NCBI GenBank assembly: GCA_007376535.1
Contig: VMGK01000014.1
Span: 1 to 38,027, forward strand
Length of the DNA: 38,027 nucleotides
Origin: Candidatus Berkelbacteria bacterium Licking1014_7
GTDB lineage: Bacteria; Patescibacteriota; UBA1384; GWA2-35-9; CG2-30-39-44
Direction: 5' to 3'
The translations under genes and the position numbers were made by a program. Below, piece after piece: positions 1 to 6,877 of this stretch. Below the pieces are notes generated by a model, which saw only the letters and a program-made list of their open reading frames with translations, ran no database searches and was not told the origin of the DNA. Every line of letters begins with the position of its first letter. Position 1 is the stretch's first letter.

Positions 1-127
1 GCGAAGCAAGCATCAAAGGAGCGAGGCGAGGACGAGCGAGGAGCCACGCTGGGGCGACGAGCGTGCCGAGAAGCGATTATCCAAGAAAATATAACATAAG
101 GTAATTTTGCCTAAGTCGTATAATTAG
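1..127 (+). repeat. Dispersed repeat D, copy 1
   Basis: The first 66 bases recur as an exact reverse complement at 29020-29085. Bases 25-92 also match the reverse complement of 19578-19645 with a few changes, and the match resumes near the GCCTAAGTCGT motif at about 111-121. A short partial copy lies at 37779-37800. It is GC-rich in an AT-rich setting and lies between genes. The window begins inside it, so its left edge is unknown. Confidence 0.85.
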
Positions 128-257
128 GATTATTCTATCTTCTTAAATCTTTTAATGTTTTGCGACTTGAGATTATATTAATAAATATCTGTTCGCAATA
201 AAAGTCCAATATGTTATGGATGGGCGCAGGATGCTTTTCTTAATTAGATAAATAAAG

Positions 258-263
258 TATAAT
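258..263 (+). promoter_or_regulatory. Likely -10 box of the pilin operon
   Basis: A perfect TATAAT ends nine bases before the ATG at 273, so transcripts from it would start at or very near the start codon. No convincing -35 box or Shine-Dalgarno sequence is visible. This favours leaderless translation of the first pilin gene. Confidence 0.5.
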
Positions 264-272
264 GATATTAGT

Positions 273-809
273 ATGAAAAAAGGTTTTACCCCGTTTAGAA
301 ATATTCAAACAATTATGGCAAAATTTTTTAAAGTCGGCAGGGTAGATAGCAGATTGAATTTATCTCAAAAGTCAAATAAATTTCTAACGGGGTTTACCTT
401 GCTGGAAATATTATTAGTGGTGGCGATTATATCTATATTATCGGTGGTTATAGTTGTCTCGGTTAATCCTGCCCGTCAGTTTAAGAATTCAAGAAATAGT
501 CAGAGAAAAGCGGATGTTCACAAAATTCTTAACGGAGTGTATAATTATTATGTAGATAATAATGCTTTTCCGAGTACCATAACAACTACTTCCACTGAGA
601 TTTGCAAAACCGGAAGTAGCGTGTGCGCTGGATTAGTTGTTTTGGACGATCTCACTGCGACTCAGACCTATTTAATAGAAATTCCGATTGATCCATTAGG
701 TGGTATTAACGAAAATGGCGTTGGCTATAAAATATATAAAAATGCGAACAATCGGATTTTTATAAGCGCCACACGGGCAGAAGATGAGACCATTGAAATA
801 TCAATATGA
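273..809 (+). CDS. Type IV pilin-like protein (prepilin N-terminal motif)
   Basis: This is a type IV pilin or pseudopilin, a subunit of a surface fibre assembled at the inner membrane and used for adhesion, motility or DNA uptake. The prepilin peptidase site and hydrophobic helix are clear: G40 followed by FTLLEILLVVAII, with the conserved Glu at position +5. The leader before the cleavage site is 40 residues from the ATG at 273, or 26 from an internal ATG at 315. Both are far longer than the usual 6-10. The C-terminal half carries a Cys pair (EIC...VC), a P-x-DP motif and GYKIYK. All of these are shared with the two following genes, so the three are paralogues. The stop codon overlaps the next start (ATGA), which implies translational coupling. 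Confidence 0.85.
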   Translation: MKKGFTPFRNIQTIMAKFFKVGRVDSRLNLSQKSNKFLTGFTLLEILLVVAIISILSVVIVVSVNPARQFKNSRNSQRKADVHKILNGVYNYYVDNNAFPSTITTTSTEICKTGSSVCAGLVVLDDLTATQTYLIEIPIDPLGGINENGVGYKIYKNANNRIFISATRAEDETIEISI

Positions 810-1225
810 GATTAATTATTGATAATATATTTTTAATAACTGTCAGTGTATTTATGGCTATATTTGGATATTTATGGTATTTTTCCCTTAATTATTTGCC
901 CAAAGCGCGAAACGCGGCAAGATTTATGGCGATCAGCAGTATTATTGACGCAATTTATATTTATGAATATCAAGGCAATGACATTAGTGATTTAATTGGG
1001 CGCGAAGAGTCAGAAATTTGCGATTCAAGACAAGGTGAATGCGGTTTAGGCGGTCTAGATATTTCTGCGGTTTATGGTTTCAATGTTAATGCGCCCAGAG
1101 ATCCTTTTACTAACAATGCGAATGTGGGGAAAACGGGATTTTATATTAAAAAAGAGAATAACGGTCGACTAATGGTAACTGCGCCATTAGCAGAAAAAAA
1201 CGCAGTTATACAAATAATAAAATAA
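806..1225 (+). CDS. Pilin-like paralogue without a prepilin cleavage motif
   Basis: A 139-residue protein overlapping the upstream pilin by 4 bp. It has a hydrophobic N-terminal segment (about residues 4-30) but no G-F-T-L-x-E motif, so it should stay as an uncleaved single-pass membrane protein. The globular part follows its neighbours' plan: ARNAARFMAISSIIDAIY resembles the pilin helix, then a Cys pair (EIC...EC), GGLD, PRDP and GFYIKK. It is therefore a diverged pilin paralogue, perhaps a minor or assembly-assisting subunit. That role is inference; the family resemblance is seen directly in the conserved motif order. Confidence 0.7.
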   Translation: MRLIIDNIFLITVSVFMAIFGYLWYFSLNYLPKARNAARFMAISSIIDAIYIYEYQGNDISDLIGREESEICDSRQGECGLGGLDISAVYGFNVNAPRDPFTNNANVGKTGFYIKKENNGRLMVTAPLAEKNAVIQIIK

Positions 1226-1239
1226 TTTGGAGTTAAAAT

Positions 1240-1680
1240 ATGAAAAGATTTCAAAAAGGTTTTACATTGCTTGAAATTTTATTAGTGCTGGCAATTATCG
1301 CTATTTTGGCAGCAGTGGTGATTGTGGCAATTAATCCTACCAAACAGTTAAATACGACCAGAGATGCGCAAAGAGCGTCAGATATTTCAACCATTGCCAG
1401 CGGTATTGGTTTGGGGATTGTTGACGGGAAAACAAAACCAACAGTTACAGCCACCACCGAAGCCACAGCGCAAGATATTTGCAAAAAAGCTCAAGTATGC
1501 ACAGGCGGCGTGATTTTGGATACTGTTACCGTTGATTCACTACCACAGGGTGTACCTTTTGATCCAACCGCATCTACGACGACAACGACAGGGTATAAAA
1601 TCTATACGACCGCTACTGAGTCAGCATATACCATTGTGGCGACGAAATCCGACGGTACCACGATTTCAATTACGAAGTAA
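1240..1680 (+). CDS. Type IV pilin, major-pilin-like
   Basis: A 146-residue pilin with a canonical short leader MKRFQKG, cleaved before FTLLEILLVLAIIAIL, with Glu at +5. The helix continues into AINPTKQLNTTRDAQRASDI. The C-terminal domain is rich in Thr and contains the Cys pair of QDICKKAQVC, the V-P-F-DP motif and GYKIYTT shared with the two upstream paralogues. It lies 14 bp downstream of the second gene, with a weak GGAG (TTTGGAGTT) before the ATG. Its compact leader and Thr-rich low-complexity loops make it the best candidate for the main fibre subunit of this cluster (inference). A terminator follows at 1784. Confidence 0.88.
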   Translation: MKRFQKGFTLLEILLVLAIIAILAAVVIVAINPTKQLNTTRDAQRASDISTIASGIGLGIVDGKTKPTVTATTEATAQDICKKAQVCTGGVILDTVTVDSLPQGVPFDPTASTTTTTGYKIYTTATESAYTIVATKSDGTTISITK

Positions 1681-1690
1681 AGCATCCGAA

Positions 1691-1745
1691 GTAAACCCCC
1701 AACACCCCGCGTTGAAACACGGGGCTTTCTGGGTGTGGGGGTAAA
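1691..1745 (+). repeat. GTAAACCCCC palindromic element, copy A
   Basis: It begins GTAAACCCCCAACACC and ends CTTTCTGGGTGTGGGGGTAAA (two halves). The arms CCCCCAaCACC/GGTGTGGGGG pair, an inner CCCCG/CGGGG hairpin sits between them, and GTAAA flanks both sides in direct orientation. Related copies are at 16673-16758 and 31352-31464. This copy lies just after the last pilin stop codon. Confidence 0.8.
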
Positions 1746-1783
1746 GAATCCGACTCTTGTAATAATTCTTGTTAGTTAAGTTT

Positions 1784-1829
1784 CTCAAACAAAGAGTTGT
1801 TTACCAGCAACTCTTTGTTTGAGTTAATT
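1784..1829 (+). terminator. Strong terminator of the pilin cluster
   Basis: A 16-bp perfect stem (CTCAAACAAAGAGTTG paired with CAACTCTTTGTTTGAG) with an 8-base loop is followed by TTAATTTTT. It fits a Rho-independent terminator for the three pilin genes. Confidence 0.8.
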
Positions 1830-1846
1830 TTTATTATAAGAGGGTG

Positions 1847-1947
1847 TTACAAGAGGGCGACCTGCCCGCTAATACCTGAGCATAGCGATGGCGGGCGGGA
1901 GCCCATTACCTCAAGCGTAACAAAGAATGCCAGCCGGATTCTTTATT
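1847..1947 (-). repeat. AAAGAATCC hairpin element, inverted copy
   Basis: Read on the minus strand it starts with the AAAGAATCC..GGCATTCTTT hairpin, continues TTACGC and TAATGGGC, and ends CGCCCTCTTGTAA. The same order is found in the tandem copies at 13861-13920 and 13921-14000. In this copy a CCTGCCCGC-type palindrome interrupts the second half. Confidence 0.7.
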
Positions 1948-2017
1948 TCTAATTTGTTTTAATTGGTTTGCAAAATTTTTCGTCTTTCGTTAAAATTGAA
2001 TTTGATAAGTTTTTAAT

Positions 2018-2088
2018 GCGGGCGTAGTATAGTGGTAATATATCACCCTTCCAAGGTGAAGTCGTGGGTTCGACTCCCATCGCCCGCA
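2018..2088 (+). tRNA. tRNA-Gly (TCC anticodon)
   Basis: Acceptor arms GCGGGCG (2018-2024) and CGCCCGC (2081-2087) pair, the anticodon loop is CTTCCAA giving TCC, and the T-arm contains GGGTTCGACTCCC. Discriminator A is followed by an encoded CCA (2089-2091). An inverted repeat begins in the last bases of the gene, and the minus-strand recombinase frame reads through it. Confidence 0.95.
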
Positions 2089-2184
2089 CCAAATCGGAAA
2101 TGTCAAATTTTGGGGGTTTGCGCCACCTGCGGCGGCGACCAAATTGTAGGGAATTTTTGCTTCAAATTGCCACTTTCGATTCTG
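2086..2184 (+). repeat. Inverted repeat IR-A, left arm
   Basis: It starts in the last bases of tRNA-Gly (GCACCA) and is repeated in inverted orientation, identical by eye over 99 bp, at 3587-3685. It contains AAATTTTGGGGG and a CGCC/GGCG-rich hairpin. The recombinase lies between the two arms and its 3' end is within this arm. Confidence 0.9.
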
Positions 2185-3586
2185 TAAATAATGGTTCGAG
2201 CCGATATTTTTGAGAAATGTTAAAATTTCTGGATAATCTCCTGAATTTTTTATTTCATCAGCTTTTTTGAGGTTAAGAACAAATTCTCTGGCTGGTTCGA
2301 GCCAAGACGATTCTTTTTGTTCAAAATCTTTTATTTTGTCTTGCAAATCCATTTTTTGATTGATGAGTTTTTGTTTTCGCAAAGTATATTCTTCGGTCGT
2401 AATGACTTCGCTCAAATAGACATCGAGCAGTTTTTCGAGTTGTTTTTCAACTTCGCCGAGTTTTATTTTGAGATTTTGAACAGTTGATTTTGCTTGTTCT
2501 TTAGCTTCAGTTTCTTCTTTCTCTAGCTCAAACAAAACTTTTTCAGTGTCTTGGCTCGACAAAGAAACTTTTTGTAGATAATTTTTCATTTGCTCGACTA
2601 AACTTTCTTCTCGCAAATAATGCTTTTCTTGGCAAAGCCCTTTTTTCTTGGTGCAACGGTAATAGTTGTGTCCTTTTTGTCTCTCGGCGGTAATTGAGCA
2701 ACCGCAGCTTTTACATTTCATCAGCCCAAGAAAAGCAAAATGGTTTTTTCTAACTTCTTGAACTTTGCCTCGTTTGCCCAAAACTTCCTGGCAAGTATCA
2801 AAAAGTTTCTTTGAGATTATCGGTTTATGTTTTCCTTCGTGGATTTCGCTGTTATATTTCATCAGTCCAATATAGAAAATATTTTGTAGAATTTTGTGAA
2901 TTCCACCGACTCGCAGGTCTTTGTCGTTGTTGCTCTTCAATTTATTTTTTTTGCACCAATTTGCGAGAGAATAAAGTGTCTGATCGCCTTTGGCGTAAAG
3001 TTCAAAAAGTTTTCTGACTTTCGGTGCCTTCTTTTCATCAACATCAATCGCTCTGGTTCGCGGGTTGTTGACATAACCGACCGGCGCCCAGCCGGGCCAA
3101 ACGCCATTTCGTATTTTTTGTCTTAAACCTCTTTTTACATTCTCTCGCAAATTATCTACAAAATATTTTGATTGACCAAACGCAATATTGAGCAAAACAA
3201 ACCCTGCGGTGTCGGCTCAAACCAGAACGAAGGAAAACGCAGGGATTTTATAAAACCACAATCAACCATGTGGATAATTTTGCCACCATCAACGCTATTT
3301 CTCGCCAACCTATCTGGGTGCCAACTCAAAATCCCTTCCGCTCTCCCCTTTTCGATAAATTCCAACATTTGCGCGAATTTCATTCGCCCAGGTTCTTTGG
3401 CAGTTTTGGCTTCGCAAAGCGAAGCGACAATTTCAAGTTTTTCTTTTGCGGCAAATTCTTTCAATTCAGTAATTTGGGCTTCAATACTCAACACCTGTCG
3501 ATCATCTTCTTCGGTACTTTTTCTCGCATAAAGTACATACCTCATAATTTCCTCCTTTATTTATAAAAATTTTCTTTTAATTGATT

Positions 3587-3685
3587 CAGAATCGAAAGTG
3601 GCAATTTGAAGCAAAAATTCCCTACAATTTGGTCGCCGCCGCAGGTGGCGCAAACCCCCAAAATTTGACATTTCCGATTTGGTGC
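3587..3685 (-). repeat. Inverted repeat IR-A, right arm
   Basis: This is the reverse complement of 2086-2184. It sits just upstream of the recombinase start and ends in TGGTGC, the complement of the tRNA-Gly 3' end. It directly abuts the left arm of the second inverted repeat, IR-B. Confidence 0.9.
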
Positions 3686-3775
3686 AGGATAATTAGGATA
3701 GTTCGAACGCATTTCGCCGCCTGTGGCGGCGAGAACGGTAAGCCCCCAAAATTTGAGCGACTTCGCCGCGAACTT
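3684..3775 (+). repeat. Inverted repeat IR-B, left arm
   Basis: Matches 4591-4682 in inverted orientation at about 90 of 92 positions by eye. It contains CGCCGCCTGTGGCGGCG and CCCCCAAAATTTGAGCG, related to but distinct from IR-A. A 19-bp inverted match of the recombinase 3' end (2193-2211) follows at 3798-3816. Confidence 0.88.
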
Positions 3776-3912
3776 AAAAACTGCCAAATAACCTGATAAA
3801 AATATCGGCTCGAACCACATTTTGTAAAAGAAAATTTTTTCATAATTTAATAAAATAAAAGAATATATTTTAATTAAGTGGTCGATTAATGTTAAAATAT
3901 ATAATACAAGTT

Positions 3913-3921
3913 TGATATAAT
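3913..3921 (+). promoter_or_regulatory. Extended -10 box of the orphan gene at 3952
   Basis: TGATATAAT (a TGn-TATAAT extended -10) would start transcription near 3928. That leaves a leader of about 24 nt carrying the Shine-Dalgarno sequence GAAAGGAG before the ATG at 3952. Confidence 0.5.
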
Positions 3922-3951
3922 TACAAAATCTATTTAAAGAAAGGAGAAAAT

Positions 3952-4497
3952 ATGACCGAAAAATTTGAAGGCGGTACGCCACCAGAAAATCTTGACCAAG
4001 AGAATCCGATTAAATTTTATAATGATCCCCCTGATACTCCTAAAATTACTCACGATGCCAGGCTTAACGAATGGTGGGTAGGCAGTGAAAGGCATTTTTC
4101 TACTGAAGTAGAGGCCGAGAAATACCTTAATTCGCGACCTCAACCAAAGCACAAGCAAGAGTTTTCAATAAATGATGGGGCTTTAATGGATATGAATGAT
4201 GAGGAATTGGGAAAACTTCGTGCAGTTGGTGTTAAAATAGTTGATCATAATAATCTTGGAATGTATTCTTGGCACTATGATATTGATGGTGTACGCTTAC
4301 GCAGACATTTCCATGACTACGGGAGCGGTGAATCATATGATGAACGGAGATCTGCCGATACACATGAAGCAAGAAGACCTGACATATTTGAAATTCATGG
4401 TCCGGAGGGAAAACCATCCGGGGTTTTTGCACGTCTTACTGGAAATCACCTTGAAGTAATACACCTTCCGGAAGCATTGAAGAAAACAATGGACTAA
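3952..4497 (+). CDS. Hypothetical protein, orphan in inverted-repeat cassette
   Basis: A 181-residue, soluble, highly charged protein that I do not recognise. The start is well supported by AAAGAAAGGAGAAAAT directly before the ATG, a leader nearly identical to that of the gene at 22072. No signal peptide or membrane segment is visible. The N-terminal 30 residues are rich in Pro, Glu and Asn. Around residue 38 there is a WWVGSERHFSTEVEAEKYLNS stretch that could be a small substrate- or cargo-binding motif, and the middle has an HYDIDGVRLRRHFHDYG segment. The gene is bounded by the IR-B arms and lies between tRNA-Gly and tRNA-Arg, so it may be cargo of a mobile cassette (inference). Confidence 0.7.
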   Translation: MTEKFEGGTPPENLDQENPIKFYNDPPDTPKITHDARLNEWWVGSERHFSTEVEAEKYLNSRPQPKHKQEFSINDGALMDMNDEELGKLRAVGVKIVDHNNLGMYSWHYDIDGVRLRRHFHDYGSGESYDERRSADTHEARRPDIFEIHGPEGKPSGVFARLTGNHLEVIHLPEALKKTMD

Positions 4498-4590
4498 TGC
4501 CTTGTAAGAATACATGATTCACGCATTTTTGTGATCGGAATTTATCAATCATAATATTAGCTAACTCAGTAGAAAAACTTGAAATTGTCA

Positions 4591-4682
4591 AAGATCGCGG
4601 CGAAGCCGCTCAAATTTTGGGGGCTTACCGTTCTCGCCGCCACAGGCGGCGAAATGCGTTCGAACTATCCTAATTATCCTGC
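4591..4682 (-). repeat. Inverted repeat IR-B, right arm
   Basis: Reverse complement of 3684-3775 with two mismatches by eye. Together the two arms enclose the orphan gene at 3952-4497. The outer edge ends about 100 bp before tRNA-Arg. Confidence 0.88.
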
Positions 4683-4780
4683 TCCACCTCCACTCGCTCG
4701 AAATAGCAATGCGATTATTGTGAATTGAAGCGGGATTTTTTATTTGAAATGTTGGGTGTTTTGTGGTAAAATTTTTCTAT

Positions 4781-4853
4781 GCCCTTGTAGCTCAATGGAT
4801 AGAGCAACACCCTTCTAAGGTGGAGGTTGCACGTTCGACTCGTGCCAAGGGCA
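4781..4853 (+). tRNA. tRNA-Arg (TCT anticodon)
   Basis: Acceptor GCCCTTG pairs with CAAGGGC, the D-arm is GCTCAATGGATAGAGC, the anticodon loop CTTCTAA gives TCT, and the T-arm GCACG-TTCGACT-CGTGC is intact. The first anticodon-stem pair is an A-G mismatch. CCA is not encoded. Confidence 0.93.
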
Positions 4854-4910
4854 AATATATTTGAATTTTGAATTTGAGCGAAATCCCGCTTGGCGGGATG
4901 AAGCGATTAT

Positions 4911-4982
4911 GGCGGTCGTAGCTCAATGGTAGAGCGCCAGTTTGTGGAACTGGTAACGAGGGTTCGATTCCCTTCGATCGCC
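4911..4982 (+). tRNA. tRNA-His (GTG anticodon)
   Basis: The anticodon loop TTGTGGA gives GTG. The extra 5' G (G-1) pairs with C73 as in bacterial tRNA-His. Acceptor GCGGTCG pairs with CGATCGC with one G-T wobble, and CCA is encoded at 4983-4985. Confidence 0.95.
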
Positions 4983-5106
4983 CCATTATCTGGTCGTAAG
5001 TTTTAAATCAATCCCAATATTTAGAGATGCGAGGGGTTGATTTTTTGTTAGGAATGATATAAAATGGCTATTATATAGAACCTTGACAATCGGGAGGAAG
5101 CCAATT

Positions 5107-5697
5107 ATGTCAGAGACAAAACTAATTGATGCGACGAAAGAGATATCCCGAGATGAAGCAAATGAACTATTACGAAGAATTTCTGGCGCGCCAGTATCCT
5201 TGGCTTTAGTCGATTTGTTTGTCCGCGCCTCTGCGCCCGACACATTAAGAAGGTCAACATCTGATGAACGGTTAGTAAATGAGGTATGTACTCTTTTTTC
5301 TGATGCTTTACCGGAAGAAGTTAGGGTCACTGTAATGTTGAAACAGCAAAGAATTGCCAACTCCGATCCGAATCTCGCCCAGGAAATGGGTACTACTTTG
5401 AGTTTTTACAAAGGAAAGATAACAGATCTCCCGGTTAATCCAGGGTCTAGTGAGCTGGTTACACTTTATGGGGGACCTCAAAGAATGGGAGTATGGATGT
5501 ATGGCAGAGGCAATGCCATGACTTATGATATTGTTTTGAGAACGCCATCTCTCGCCGGGCTTTTTCTGCTTAGTCCAGCCGGCAGATGGATTTTGGAAAT
5601 GCTGGGTCATCTTGCCAAAACGGTTTCCGAATTTCATCTTAAGCAAGAAGAACAACTAATGTTTTATCAGGGGGATACAGAGGAACCTGATCATTAG
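5107..5697 (+). CDS. Hypothetical protein (196 aa)
   Basis: Unrecognised. The start at 5107 is chosen because GGGAGG lies about 10 bases upstream; an earlier TTG in frame at 5083 lies ahead of that site. The leader TTGACAATC-GGGAGG is almost the same as that before the orphan gene at 16925. The N-terminal third is helical and charged (ISRDEANELLRRI), followed by a mixed alpha/beta region (YGGPQRMGVWMYG) and a hydrophobic patch (SLAGLFLLSPAGRWILEMLG, about residues 149-168). That patch could be a membrane-associating helix or a buried core helix. A terminator follows. It sits in the tRNA-rich accessory segment, with no functional neighbours. Confidence 0.7.
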   Translation: MSETKLIDATKEISRDEANELLRRISGAPVSLALVDLFVRASAPDTLRRSTSDERLVNEVCTLFSDALPEEVRVTVMLKQQRIANSDPNLAQEMGTTLSFYKGKITDLPVNPGSSELVTLYGGPQRMGVWMYGRGNAMTYDIVLRTPSLAGLFLLSPAGRWILEMLGHLAKTVSEFHLKQEEQLMFYQGDTEEPDH

Positions 5698-5722
5698 GCA
5701 CAATTACCAGTTAGATTCATTG

Positions 5723-5756
5723 AGCGCTGGAGTTTTATACTTCAAGCGCTTTTTTT
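5723..5756 (+). terminator. Rho-independent terminator
   Basis: Stem AGCGCTgGAG / TTCaAGCGCT with a short AT loop is followed by seven T residues, 25 bp after the stop codon of the preceding gene. Confidence 0.75.
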
Positions 5757-5779
5757 GATTTTAGGAAAATTTTTTTTGG

Positions 5780-5854
5780 TAGCCCCAACGGGATTCGAAC
5801 CCGTGTTTTCAGATTGAAAATCTGATGTCCTAGACCGGGCTAGACGATAGGGCC
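5780..5854 (-). tRNA. tRNA-Glu (TTC anticodon)
   Basis: Minus strand: acceptor GGCCCTA, a long D-loop, anticodon loop TTTTCAA giving TTC, T-arm CGGGTTCGAATCCCG, discriminator A and an encoded CCA (complement of 5777-5779). The first acceptor pair is a G-T wobble. Confidence 0.93.
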
Positions 5855-5890
5855 ATTGCGCAATAATTTGTCAATCAACGAATAATTCTA

Positions 5891-5920
5891 AGGACCGCCC
5901 GGATTTGAACCCAGAACAAA
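5891..5920 (-). pseudogene. tRNA 3'-half remnant
   Basis: On the minus strand the text resembles a T-arm plus acceptor 3' strand (GGGTTCAAATCC, then GGGCGGTCCT), but there is no D-arm or anticodon arm upstream and the T-stem has a mismatch. It reads as the leftover 3' end of a tRNA gene between two intact tRNA genes, as expected of a former attachment site or a decayed gene. Confidence 0.5.
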
Positions 5921-5947
5921 TATCTTCCTGCCTGCTATCGCCCATAA

Positions 5948-6017
5948 GAGCCCGGTGGGGATCGAACCCACGCACAAAGCTTAAGAGGCTTCTGCTCTAC
6001 CACTGAGCTACGGGCTC
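5948..6017 (-). tRNA. tRNA-Lys (CTT anticodon)
   Basis: Minus strand: acceptor GAGCCCG pairs with CGGGCTC, the D-arm is GCTCAGTGGTAGAGC, the anticodon loop CTCTTAA gives CTT and the T-arm GTGGGTTCGATCCCCAC is good. The base after the acceptor (5947) would make the discriminator U, which is unusual. CCA is not encoded. Confidence 0.85.
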
Positions 6018-6421
6018 AGGCAATGGCGGGCAGGTCTTCTCAAAGTAGATTTTCCGCCAGAGGCGCCCGCCTGCCGGACAGGCAGGGATCTGCCTTTGGC
6101 ACGACATTACGATGGGCAGGCAAAACCACAGCGTAAAACTTAAAACAATTTTTGATAAAAAATTATTCTAATTGACCTAATTGATCTAATCAATGACCAA
6201 GCGCCAATGTCCAATGACTAAAATTTTGATAATTGGGATTTGATTAGAAATTAGGAATTAAAAATTAGAAATTAATTTTATTTTGCCTGCTCAGTTTTGC
6301 GAGATGAGTTAATTATAACTTATTGCAGAAAAATGAATTCAAAAATTTTCTGATTTGATTCGCAATGATTTTTGTAATAATTCGTAATTGCGATAACTGA
6401 CCATCTATCTTTTTTTTCCAC
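6018..6421. other. Gene-free stretch with GC-rich hairpin debris
   Basis: No convincing gene. It contains a CGCCTGCCGGACAGGCAGG palindrome near 6070 and AT-rich degenerate text around 6180-6290. The weak minus-strand frame at 6320-6586 runs through the MITE and looks spurious. Confidence 0.5.
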
Positions 6422-6600
6422 TATTATAGAGGTCGTTGAAGAATACGCTTTTGTAGCGTCCCGATATACATCGGGATAGGCGAGACAAGATAAAAATTTT
6501 GAAGCATATACAAAGTATACGATGAAAAATTTATTATGAAGTCGCAGCCAAAATTTAATAATTGCAGTAAAAATGGTATTCTTCAACGACCTCTATAATA
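6422..6600. mobile_element. MITE-like element with 25-bp perfect terminal inverted repeats
   Basis: The 25 bases from 6422 (TATTATAGAGGTCGTTG...) recur perfectly inverted at 6576-6600, giving a 179-bp element with no coding capacity. The termini resemble those of some IS5- or IS1182-type elements, but this is not certain. Inside are a TCCCGAT/ATCGGGA hairpin (6459-6476) and the GCAGCCAAAAT core (about 6543-6553) shared with the elements at 33981 and inside rnpB. Confidence 0.75.
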
Positions 6601-6681
6601 ACTACTCAGTATGATAGTGGCAATATGACAGCAGTACTATAATAATGAAAAATTTTCTTTTCCAAGCAAAGTCAGTTTTGG

Positions 6682-6753
6682 TGCCCTCGAAGGGATTCGA
6701 ACCCCCAACAACAGGTCCGAAGCCTGTCATGATATCCATTTCACCACGAGGGC
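6682..6753 (-). tRNA. tRNA-Arg (TCG anticodon)
   Basis: Minus strand: acceptor GCCCTCG pairs with CGAGGGC, the D-arm is GGTGAAATGGATATC, the anticodon loop CTTCGGA gives TCG, T-arm GGGGGTTCGAATCCCTT, discriminator A, and CCA encoded (complement of 6679-6681). Confidence 0.93.
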
Positions 6754-6788
6754 AAATTTTTACCCGCCACATTTGAATATTATATCAT

Positions 6789-6810
6789 CTTGAATTACGA
6801 AATTCAAGAC
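6789..6810. repeat. CTTGAATTAC/G palindrome, copy 1
   Basis: The palindrome CTTGAATTAC/GAAATTCAAG is found again, slightly longer, at 12227-12248, 25459-25480 (variant) and 35053-35074. It always lies between genes or over a stop codon. Confidence 0.7.
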
Positions 6811-6840
6811 GTATCAAAAAACATAAATTAAATCCAGCGC

Positions 6841-6877
6841 AAAAAAAAAGAAAGGCGCCCGCAGAGAGCGACCTTTC
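6841..6877 (-). terminator. Terminator of the two membrane-protein genes
   Basis: On the minus strand GAAAGG...CCTTTC forms a stem with a GC-rich interior, followed by nine T residues. The stem begins at the stop codon of the gene that ends at 6876. Confidence 0.75.

Larger units (their letters stand above)
1990..3545 (-). pseudogene. Large serine recombinase, frameshifted
   Basis: This is a site-specific DNA recombinase of the large serine family, as carried by integrative elements. The first frame (3545 down to about 3195, start preceded by AAGGAGG) has the resolvase domain: YARKST with the catalytic Ser, LSIEAQ, and SWHPDRLARN. The second frame continues with IAFGQSKYFVDNL, the recombinase domain (GWAPVGYVNNP), a zinc ribbon CKSCG...YRC and a long coiled coil. 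The two frames join if one base is restored in the TTTT run near 3195 (expected PQGLF-MLNIAFG), so the gene is broken by a one-base deletion or a sequencing error. The frame stays open through the inverted repeat and across tRNA-Gly, so the natural C terminus was probably near 2090-2190. It is flanked by 99-bp inverted repeats. Confidence 0.85.

Noticed and set aside
1532-1744. Frame of 70 codons over the end of the third pilin
   Set aside because: It is an out-of-frame shadow of the pilin and the following palindromic element.
1990-2090. Recombinase C terminus extending over tRNA-Gly
   Set aside because: The GRWESNPRLHLGR text is the usual antisense reading of a tRNA gene; the real protein end is probably upstream of it.
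3557-3982. Minus-strand frame of 141 codons
   Set aside because: It runs through the IR-A and IR-B arms and has no ribosome binding site; it is repeat-derived.
6320-6586. Minus-strand frame of 88 codons
   Set aside because: It lies across the MITE and its terminal repeats.
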